From Planctomycetota bacterium (lineage in GTDB: Bacteria; Planctomycetota; Phycisphaerae; Sedimentisphaerales; Anaerobacaceae): a DNA stretch of 5,608 nt. The notes below the pieces were generated by a model. The model ran no database searches. It was not told the DNA's origin and worked only from the letters and a program-made list of their open reading frames with translations. A program made the position numbers and the translations under genes. How positions within the stretch are numbered: the first letter of the stretch is position 1; every line of letters begins with the position of its first letter. Shown in pieces: positions 1-3,993 of this stretch. The stretch covers positions 1 to 5,608 of the forward strand of contig JAPLMV010000130.1 of the NCBI GenBank assembly GCA_026386835.1, read 5' to 3'.

Positions 1-47
1 ATTTTTAATTCGTGTCTATTTGTGTTCATTCGTGGTTATTTTTCTTT
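1..47. repeat. Period-10 degenerate tandem repeat, intergenic
   Basis: Four units of ten bases follow one another from position 8: attcgtgtct, atttgtgttc, attcgtggtt and the decayed atttttcttt. The stretch lies immediately downstream of the minus-strand ftsL-like gene and before whatever follows beyond the left edge. The exact ten-base spacing is about one helical turn. It has no coding potential that I can see. I take it for a dispersed intergenic repeat of the host genome, not a terminator, since no stem-loop is visible. Confidence 0.6.
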
Positions 48-57
48 CTTTAAATAG

Positions 58-336
58 TCAATTCTTTTTGTTAATTCGATGGGAAAGAGCGGCTGGATTT
101 ATGAGATTTTCAACCCGAAGCTGTTTGTTGCAAAGCTCCTGTTTCAGTCGATTCTGCTCAGCGGTGATGGTGCAGTACCTGTAGAAAATGCGGTTGTCGG
201 CACTGCGAAGATAGACGGTGAAAATCAGAACCGCTGTACACCACAGAACGACAAAGAAGAATCGAAAAATCATAATCGTTGCTCGTATCTCGTTGCTCGT
301 ATTTCGCCGGTCAAAATACGACATACGAGACACCAT
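58..336 (-). CDS. ftsL: FtsL-like cell division protein (single helix plus coiled coil)
   Basis: A small bitopic membrane protein of 92 residues in the longest reading. A hydrophobic helix spans about residues 24-43 (FRFFFVVLWCTAVLIFTVYL), followed by an Asn/Gln/Glu/Leu-rich predicted coiled coil (about 54-78) and a C-terminal NLINPAALSHRI motif resembling the end of FtsL/DivIC-type proteins. FtsL joins FtsB and FtsQ in the divisome and activates septal peptidoglycan synthesis; that is family knowledge. The name rests mainly on topology, size and position after mraZ and rsmH. The gene begins two bases after the LysM gene stop, so they are probably co-transcribed. The start is uncertain: residues 1-21 are encoded by a repeat (276-329), and Met22 at position 273 gives a 71-residue protein with a short cytoplasmic tail, which I prefer. 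FtsB/DivIC-like or another coiled-coil protein remains possible. Confidence 0.6.
   Translation of the reverse strand: MVSRMSYFDRRNTSNEIRATIMIFRFFFVVLWCTAVLIFTVYLRSADNRIFYRYCTITAEQNRLKQELCNKQLRVENLINPAALSHRINKKN
276..329. repeat. TCGTTGCTCGTAT direct and inverted repeat cluster
   Basis: The 13-mer tcgttgctcgtat occurs twice with period 14, at 276-288 and 290-302. The second copy runs into an 8-bp inverted repeat, tcgtattt at 297-304 against aaatacga at 314-321, with a nine-base loop. A second 7-bp pair is ctcgtat at 282-288 against atacgag at 323-329. The cluster lies between the LysM gene stop and the likely true start of the ftsL-like gene. A 14/15 match lies at 3793-3807 in reverse orientation. 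Confidence 0.75.
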
Positions 337-338
337 CC

Positions 339-1316
339 TTATTTCTGCGGAAGTTTCAGACTCATTCCGACGGACAATCGGTCGTTGTTTTTGGCTAAAA
401 CATCTGCATTGAGTTTGGCTATTTCCTTGAAGCGATTGCCGTCACCAAGACGTTCAGCGGCAATCCGCCACATGTTATCGTTTGCCCGCACAACATAATG
501 CCTGAACTGTTCTGTCTTTTCGGTATTTGCAAGAGGCGGCTTTTTGGCGGCAGTCTTTGGTTCGGCCTTTACGTCAGCCGATTTTGTCTTGCTGTCGGCT
601 TCGGGATGTCTTTGGCCTACAGACTCGACCTTCTTAAATACGCTTGCCGACAGGATGCTTTCGAGTTTACTCTTTGCCGGCGCCGTATCAGCCAGTTGCG
701 GTATAATCAGTTTTTGGCCGACTTCAATACTTGCCGGCGACTTGAGGGTTTCTTTATTGGCTTCGTATATTTTGTTGATGTTTGCGGGTTTGGCACCTTC
801 CTGCACGCCATAGAACTTCTTGGAAATACCTGCCAGACTGTCGCCTGCGACAACAGTATAAGTTTTGCCGGAAATAGGCTGGGCATCAGACTTCGGCGGC
901 TCGGGTTTTGCAGGGGTTTGTGCGGTTTCGGGCTGGCTCAAAGGAGGCCTGGCAGCTTCTGGCTGCTCTGATGTTTCACCGCCGCTTTCGGCGGCGGGCG
1001 GCTGAGCCGTTACCATTTTTGCGGCGACCTGTTCAGGTGCGGCAGGAACCGCCGACTTTGGTTCGGTAGATTTTGCAGTCTCTTCAACCGCAACGGTACG
1101 TTTCGGCAGTGGGGACTGGTACTGAATCTGATTAGTTATGGCCCGGCGCTCTTTGGCCCCGATACCGGCAGGACTATCCTGAATACTGACTATATTGGTG
1201 GTCAACTCATTACTGTCCTTGTGCTTGTGAAAATTCGGCAGACCATTAATTATAAAAGCAATGATAAATATGAATACAAGTCCCAGCAACAACCCGATTT
1301 TTGCATCTGATGTCAT
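339..1316 (-). CDS. Membrane-anchored protein with two LysM domains
   Basis: A 325-residue protein with a short N-terminal cytoplasmic tail, a hydrophobic helix at about residues 7-26, a long Ala/Pro/Glu/Lys-rich linker (about 70-150), a first LysM domain (about 152-207, TYTVVAGDSLAGISKKFYG to GQKLIIP), a second linker, and a terminal LysM domain (about 272-324, HYVVRANDNMWRIAAERLG to VGMSLKLP). LysM domains bind N-acetylglucosamine polymers such as peptidoglycan, so the protein is likely anchored in the inner membrane and reaches the wall. No catalytic domain is visible. Its place between rsmH and the ftsL-like gene suggests a role in envelope growth or division; that is inference from context. 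The start is well supported: GGAG at 1325-1328 stands eight bases before the ATG. The stop lies two bases before the next gene. Confidence 0.85.
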   Translation of the reverse strand: MTSDAKIGLLLGLVFIFIIAFIINGLPNFHKHKDSNELTTNIVSIQDSPAGIGAKERRAITNQIQYQSPLPKRTVAVEETAKSTEPKSAVPAAPEQVAAKMVTAQPPAAESGGETSEQPEAARPPLSQPETAQTPAKPEPPKSDAQPISGKTYTVVAGDSLAGISKKFYGVQEGAKPANINKIYEANKETLKSPASIEVGQKLIIPQLADTAPAKSKLESILSASVFKKVESVGQRHPEADSKTKSADVKAEPKTAAKKPPLANTEKTEQFRHYVVRANDNMWRIAAERLGDGNRFKEIAKLNADVLAKNNDRLSVGMSLKLPQK

Positions 1317-1336
1317 GAGCGAAACTCCATTTTCAA

Positions 1337-1390
1337 ATTATTAGTTAGTGTTTTGTAATTAGTGGTTAGCGGCTCCGAGCCACTAATCAC
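1337..1390. repeat. TTAGTGGTTAG-type repeat with 8-bp inverted arms
   Basis: Related words aattattagttagtg (1337-1351) and aattagtggttag (1357-1369) are followed by the reverse complement. The arms attagtgg (1358-1365) and ccactaat (1380-1387) pair perfectly around 14 bases. The competing inner hairpin ggct-ccg-agcc (1371-1381) is also possible. The right arm overlaps the last base of the rsmH stop codon. It fills most of the 70-base gap to the LysM gene. With no T tract on either side it is unlikely to be a strong intrinsic terminator. Confidence 0.7.
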
Positions 1391-2307
1391 GATTCACAAA
1401 TTTTCTGTGCTATCCTTAGTTTTGCGCTTCTTGCCCTCGGGTTATATATTATTTCCTGCTCCGAAGCAACAAGCGGTTTTTTCGTTACTATCCTGTAAAT
1501 GCCCTGCTTCTGGTTTTCCTTAAAGTCGTTCTTAACCAGCCGGTCTTCGAGACTGTGAAAACTTATAACAGCCGTTCGACCGTTTTTCCTCAATAACTTC
1601 GCCGCAGAACCAAGCAACTTTTCAAGATTCTCAAGTTCTCCGTTGACTGCAATTCTAATCGCCTGAAAAGTCCTCGTAGCCGGGTGAATTCTGCTTTTCC
1701 TTTTCGGTCCAGTCTGACCGAGCGCTCTTGCAACAATCGCTGCCAACTGTCCTGTCGTTGTAATCGGCTGACTGCGGCGGTGCTGGACGATAAATCTTGC
1801 GATACGCCTTGAGGCCCTGTCCTCACCAAACCTGAAAATCAGGTCAGCCAGCGACTTTTCTTCAAAACCATTGATTATATCGGCCGCTGTAGTCGTTAAA
1901 CTTTTGTCAAATCTCATATCCAGCGGCATGTTGGTTTGAAAACTCAGCCCCATAGCAACATCTGTCAACTGAGCCGAGCAAATACCCAGGTCCGCGAGGA
2001 TAAAATCAACTTCCTTTATGCCCTGCTCGCTAAGAACTTCGTTTATATTGGCAAAATTAGCACATATCAAAACAACCCTGCATTGCAGGTCTTTCAATTT
2101 CAACTGTGCCCTTTGGATAGAGTTTCTATCGACATCCAGGCCAACGATTACACCCTCAGGGCCTAAAGTTCGGCCGAACAGGTAACTATGGCCTCCCTGC
2201 CCTACTGTTGCATCAACCATCACCGCATCCTTGGGTAAAATTATCTGCTCGGCCAATGTCGCAGCCAAAACCGCAATATGTTCAACTGCCGATGCGTTTG
2301 CTTCCAT
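1387..2307 (-). CDS. rsmH: 16S rRNA (cytosine(1402)-N(4))-methyltransferase RsmH
   Basis: RsmH (MraW) uses S-adenosylmethionine to methylate N4 of C1402 in the decoding centre of 16S rRNA. With the start chosen here the protein has 306 residues, close to the usual 300-315. Visible motifs are the SAM-binding VDATVGQGGHS (31-41), GLDVDRNS (56-63), DLGICSAQL (106-114, usually DLGVSSPQL), PLDMRFD (128-134), FGEDRASRRIA (160-170), the KRKSRIHPATRTFQAIRI block (202-219) and VISFHSLEDR (247-256). The frame stays open to an ATG at 2346, but those 13 extra residues (MVTDGYALYAIFF) are encoded by an inverted repeat, and the family normally begins shortly before the HxPVL-like segment (here HIAVL at 10-14). 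Neither start has a Shine-Dalgarno site. It is the third gene of the cluster, after mraZ and a 68-residue gene. Confidence 0.95.
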   Translation of the reverse strand: MEANASAVEHIAVLAATLAEQIILPKDAVMVDATVGQGGHSYLFGRTLGPEGVIVGLDVDRNSIQRAQLKLKDLQCRVVLICANFANINEVLSEQGIKEVDFILADLGICSAQLTDVAMGLSFQTNMPLDMRFDKSLTTTAADIINGFEEKSLADLIFRFGEDRASRRIARFIVQHRRSQPITTTGQLAAIVARALGQTGPKRKSRIHPATRTFQAIRIAVNGELENLEKLLGSAAKLLRKNGRTAVISFHSLEDRLVKNDFKENQKQGIYRIVTKKPLVASEQEIIYNPRARSAKLRIAQKICES

Positions 2308-2315
2308 AAAAAATA

Positions 2316-2359
2316 TAGCGTATAGCGCATAGCCGTCCGTGACCATACGCTATACGCTA
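2316..2359. repeat. TAGCGTATAGCG inverted repeat in front of rsmH
   Basis: Perfect 12-bp arms tagcgtatagcg (2316-2327) and cgctatacgcta (2348-2359) enclose 20 bases. Each arm contains a seven-base unit of the type agcgtat, so it is both palindromic and of short period. In a minus-strand transcript it would form a hairpin whose 3' arm ends about eight bases before the preferred rsmH ATG at 2307, where a Shine-Dalgarno site would be expected. Confidence 0.8.
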
Positions 2360-2383
2360 AACCATCTGCCTCTTTTACCAGTT

Positions 2384-2590
2384 TTAGACAGCCACAATGT
2401 TTTCGTTTCTCGCAAGCTTCCTTGCCGCGGGCGAAAACTTGATATTGGAAAAATTCTTTCCAAGTCTCCTGACCCTTTCCAGCCGCTCACTAAGAATCGC
2501 CAGCGAGGTAAAGGTCTGCTCATCGACAGGCCTTCCGCCGTCAATGCTGTCTCTGACAACTTGACAATCGTTTGTATTTATCTCAATCAT
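2384..2590 (-). CDS. Small hypothetical protein between mraZ and rsmH
   Basis: A 68-residue soluble, charged protein that I do not recognise. It starts 18 bases after the mraZ stop with a clear Shine-Dalgarno GGAG (2596-2599) five bases before the ATG, which makes it a convincing gene despite its size. The sequence has an acidic N-terminus (MIEINTNDCQVVRDSIDGG), a middle segment that could form an amphipathic helix (about 24-43, DEQTFTSLAILSERLERVRR) and a basic stretch with SPAARKLARNE near the end. No signal peptide, membrane helix or Cys/His metal motif is present. Position and spacing indicate co-transcription with mraZ and rsmH, so a link to division or its regulation is plausible but unproven. 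Confidence 0.7.
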   Translation of the reverse strand: MIEINTNDCQVVRDSIDGGRPVDEQTFTSLAILSERLERVRRLGKNFSNIKFSPAARKLARNENIVAV

Positions 2591-2608
2591 TCCAACTCCA
2601 TTCAGAAA

Positions 2609-3082
2609 TCAAAATTGCAATCCTTCTTTTTGCAGGACAGTCTGCCTGGCCTGCGACATTTGCTTTTGATACTGGGCCATGTTGTCGGCGAGATATTGTT
2701 CCCAGTTTTCGCTGTTCCACAGCTCGATGTGGTCTCTGACGCCGACCAGCGTGATGCGGTCTTTGAGACCTGCCCTTTTACGCAGGTTATCGTTGAGAAG
2801 CAGCCTGCCCTGGCTGTCAAGCTCAATTCTGCTTGCAAGGGCAAAACTCATTCGTTCAAAGGCCACCGCCTCATCAGGCGCAGTCGTATTCGGAGCGACA
2901 GAAAGCACCAGCCGCTCAAAATATTTTTCAGGATACATGCAGAGGATACCGTTTGCGCCCAGTACCAGATAAAAATTGCTGCCGTGCTCTTCGGAATCGA
3001 TTTGATTGCGAAGTTTATTGGAGATGAGAACCCGACTTTTCTCATCAACCACGTGCTGATATTCACCTGTTAGTAAAAGCAT
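2609..3082 (-). CDS. mraZ: Transcriptional regulator MraZ
   Basis: MraZ is the conserved first gene of dcw clusters, a ring-forming DNA-binding protein of the AbrB/SpoVT fold that regulates its own operon. The 157-residue protein carries two copies of the fold, each with the DxxxR signature: DEKSR at 13-17 (in GEYQHVVDEKSRVLIS) and DSQGR at 89-93 (in IELDSQGRLLL). The VGVRDHIELW segment (113-122) followed by a charged C-terminal helix is also typical. Length is slightly above the usual 140-155. The start at 3082 gives the standard opening (M-x-x-x-x-GEY-x-H). The Shine-Dalgarno is weak: GGGA about nine bases upstream. A promoter with direct GTGGG-like boxes stands just before the gene. Gene order mraZ then rsmH supports the name. 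Confidence 0.93.
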   Translation of the reverse strand: MLLLTGEYQHVVDEKSRVLISNKLRNQIDSEEHGSNFYLVLGANGILCMYPEKYFERLVLSVAPNTTAPDEAVAFERMSFALASRIELDSQGRLLLNDNLRKRAGLKDRITLVGVRDHIELWNSENWEQYLADNMAQYQKQMSQARQTVLQKEGLQF

Positions 3083-3090
3083 GACATTTG

Positions 3091-3137
3091 TCCCACTGAA
3101 CCTCTATTACATGGGAAATCATACCACTTTCACCCAC
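3091..3137 (-). promoter_or_regulatory. Candidate MraZ operator (GTGGG-type boxes)
   Basis: On the minus strand GTGGGT (3132-3137) and GTGGTA (3122-3127) are direct repeats exactly ten bases apart. An inverted TTCCCA (3112-3117) lies at the next ten-base step, and GTGGGA (3091-3096) is just before the mraZ start. E. coli MraZ is known to bind TGGGN direct repeats separated by five bases, also a ten-base period. The first two boxes fall in the promoter spacer, with the second running two bases into the -10, so binding would be expected to repress. This assignment is inferred from sequence only. Confidence 0.5.
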
Positions 3138-3145
3138 CAAGTCAA
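3118..3145 (-). promoter_or_regulatory. Sigma70-type promoter of the mraZ operon
   Basis: On the minus strand the -35 is TTGACT (3140-3145) and the -10 is TATGAT (3118-3123), separated by 16 bases. Transcription would begin near 3111, giving a leader of about 28 bases before the mraZ ATG. An AT-rich stretch with A and T tracts (about 3146-3190) upstream of the -35 could act as an UP element. Confidence 0.7.
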
Positions 3146-3314
3146 CAAAATAAAATAAATTTCTTTGATTTTTTGAAAAATTTTATTATAGGACTACTAA
3201 AACCAGCGGATAACTGTCTGTGGAAGGCCTTCGGTCTTTCTCGCTAACCCCAAATCCAACAAATAGTTACGAGTCGAGGATTACCTGCCAAGCGTTAAAT
3301 TAAGCTGAAATTTT

Positions 3315-3342
3315 TTGGATATCCCAAAAGATAGGTTATACT
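3315..3342 (+). promoter_or_regulatory. Candidate promoter of the two-helix membrane protein gene
   Basis: TTGGAT (3315-3320) and TATACT (3337-3342) are separated by 16 bases. Transcription would begin near 3349, leaving a leader of about 70 bases. The leader can form a small hairpin, ggtt (3351-3354) with aacc (3362-3365 by the spelled order), and a longer-range pairing of aggg with ccct. I do not recognise a riboswitch class in it. Confidence 0.45.
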
Positions 3343-3419
3343 TTATATAGGTTGGAATGTAACCAGGGGTCAGCGAATCCACGGCAATAAAAAATACCCT
3401 ATAAAAGAAGGGACTTCAA

Positions 3420-3755
3420 ATGGAAAAGAAAACATTAAATGCAAAACAGTTGGTGGCTTTGTGGATTGGCATAACAATAATAGCCCTGATGGGAATCTAT
3501 CCACCGGTAAAAAAAATGGTGACCAAGTCTGAGCTTTCCACGCCCAGTTACCGTCAGGTTGTTACGTATGACTTTCTATTTACAGGGTCCCTCAATGAAA
3601 TAGAGTATCAGCGGCTTCTTATTCAGTGGTTGATTACGGCGATTATAACCACAGGTCTTGTTGTAACATTTGATGAAAAGGCGGAGCATTTCACCAGCAA
3701 GCCGGAAAACAGCAAATTCTATCCGTCATCCCTCTTGTCCGATAAGCGGTATTAG
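3420..3755 (+). CDS. Small two-helix membrane protein, unknown function
   Basis: A 111-residue protein with two predicted membrane helices: about 10-29 (QLVALWIGITIIALMGIYPP) and about 66-83 (LLIQWLITAIITTGLVVT). The loop between them is about 36 residues and includes a Tyr-rich part (YRQVVTYDFLF); the tail after the second helix is charged. The opening pattern, LNAKQL-x-x-LWIG then MG-x-YPP, and the later RLLIQW-x-x-x-x-I-x-TGL segment resemble small hypothetical membrane proteins that I associate with planctomycetes and related phyla; I know of no function for them. A strong ribosome site GAAGGGA (3407-3413) lies six bases before the ATG. The gene stands alone, divergent from mraZ and convergent with the tRNA gene, and has its own candidate promoter. 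The 73 bases after it hold no convincing terminator. Confidence 0.75.
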   Translation: MEKKTLNAKQLVALWIGITIIALMGIYPPVKKMVTKSELSTPSYRQVVTYDFLFTGSLNEIEYQRLLIQWLITAIITTGLVVTFDEKAEHFTSKPENSKFYPSSLLSDKRY

Positions 3756-3792
3756 TCAGGACTAAGGCTTGGCGATTTACAAGTCGAAACTG

Positions 3793-3807
3793 CGAGTAAC
3801 GAGATAC
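3793..3807 (-). repeat. Second copy of the TCGTTGCTCG repeat word
   Basis: The 15-mer cgagtaacgagatac is, in reverse complement, a 14/15 match to positions 285-299 in the repeat before the ftsL-like gene. It lies in the 72-base gap between the two-helix gene and the tRNA 3' end. A match of this length in two intergenic sites of a window this short is unlikely by chance and supports a dispersed repeat family. Confidence 0.6.
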
Positions 3808-3827
3808 CAGCCAAGAGCGACGAAAAT

Positions 3828-3898
3828 AGCGGGTGATGGGAATCGAACCCACATAACCAGCTTGGAAGGCTGGAGCTTTACCACTAAGCTACACCCGC
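3828..3898 (-). tRNA. tRNA-Gly, anticodon TCC
   Basis: On the minus strand the 71 bases fold into a full cloverleaf. The acceptor stem is GCGGGTG (3892-3898) with CACCCGC (3829-3835), and base 73 is T, usual for glycine. The D arm is GCT-TAGTGGTAA-AGC. The anticodon stem CCAGC/GCTGG encloses loop CTTCCAA with anticodon TCC (3864-3866 on the plus strand), which reads GGA and, by wobble, other GGN codons. The T arm is GTGGG-TTCGATT-CCCAT. The 3' CCA is not encoded, so it would be added by CCA-adding enzyme. Confidence 0.97.
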
Positions 3899-3906
3899 AA
3901 ATTCAA

Positions 3907-3935
3907 TTGACTATTTACTATTTTCTACTTACTAT
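3907..3935 (+). promoter_or_regulatory. Weak candidate promoter toward proA
   Basis: TTGACT (3907-3912) and TACTAT (3930-3935) are separated by 17 bases and lie in the left arm and loop of the inverted repeat. The -10 matches consensus at four of six positions. No better plus-strand promoter is obvious before proA. A low-complexity repeat can mimic such a promoter by chance. Confidence 0.3.
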
Positions 3936-3938
3936 TGG

Positions 3939-3967
3939 ATTATAAACTACCGGAAATCAATAGTAAA
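3939..3967 (-). promoter_or_regulatory. Candidate tRNA-Gly promoter inside the inverted repeat
   Basis: On the minus strand TTTACT (3962-3967) and a perfect TATAAT (3939-3944) are separated by 17 bases. Transcription would start near 3932, about 34 bases before the mature tRNA 5' end. The -35 lies in the right arm of the inverted repeat and the -10 in its loop, so the repeat appears to supply the promoter. Confidence 0.6.
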
Positions 3968-3993
3968 TAGTCAATTGAAAATAGTAAATTGAA

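Larger units (their letters stand above)
3083..3419. other. Divergent intergenic region between mraZ and the two-helix gene
   Basis: These 337 bases hold no gene that I can support. They contain the minus-strand mraZ promoter and boxes at the left, an AT-rich block, a weak hairpin (3222-3240: eight pairs including two G-T, loop ttc, then a short pyrimidine run), and a plus-strand promoter near 3315-3342 followed by a leader of about 70 bases. Part of the middle (about 3190-3300) shows no signal I can name. Confidence 0.6.
3902..3979. repeat. 21-bp perfect inverted repeat between tRNA-Gly and proA
   Basis: The left arm 3902-3922 (ttcaattgactatttactat plus a final t) and the right arm 3959-3979 are exact reverse complements, enclosing 36 bases. 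Further copies of the same word follow: aatagtaaattgaa lies from 3980 to the base before the proA ATG, and tacttactatt lies within the loop. The element is 78 bases long with no coding capacity. It resembles a small palindromic dispersed repeat or MITE-like unit; no target duplication is obvious. Confidence 0.85.

Noticed and set aside
106..114. RsmH residues 106-114 (DLGICSAQL instead of DLGVSSPQL) as sign of a lost activity; coordinates here are residues
   Set aside because: The substitutions are modest and all other SAM-binding and RNA-binding motifs are intact, so natural variation is more likely.
276..329. CRISPR-like array
   Set aside because: Units are 13-15 bases, adjacent and partly inverted, with no spacers of constant length and no cas genes.
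79..971. Plus-strand open frames opposite the LysM and ftsL-like genes
   Set aside because: They lie antisense to genes with clear domains or topology, show no recognisable motif of their own, and have Cys/Arg/Phe-rich compositions typical of reverse-frame readings.
1358..1387. Intrinsic terminator between rsmH and the LysM gene
   Set aside because: There is a stem but no T tract on the minus strand, the inner and outer hairpins compete, and downstream genes seem to belong to the same operon.
2339..3073. A 244-residue plus-strand open frame opposite mraZ and the 68-residue gene
   Set aside because: Antisense to mraZ with its two DxxxR signatures. It begins within the repeat, and no domain is visible in it.
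3204..3222. DnaA box or replication origin in the divergent intergenic region
   Set aside because: The only candidate (reverse complement ttatccgct) departs from TTATNCACA in two positions and there is no cluster of boxes or origin-linked gene.
3752..3765. Terminator after the two-helix gene (ttagtc-ag-gactaa)
   Set aside because: The palindrome is AT-rich with a two-base loop and no following T tract.
3902..3979. Insertion of an integrative element at the tRNA-Gly gene
   Set aside because: The palindrome lies on the 5' side of the tRNA, no duplicated tRNA 3' end is present, and no integrase is in the window.
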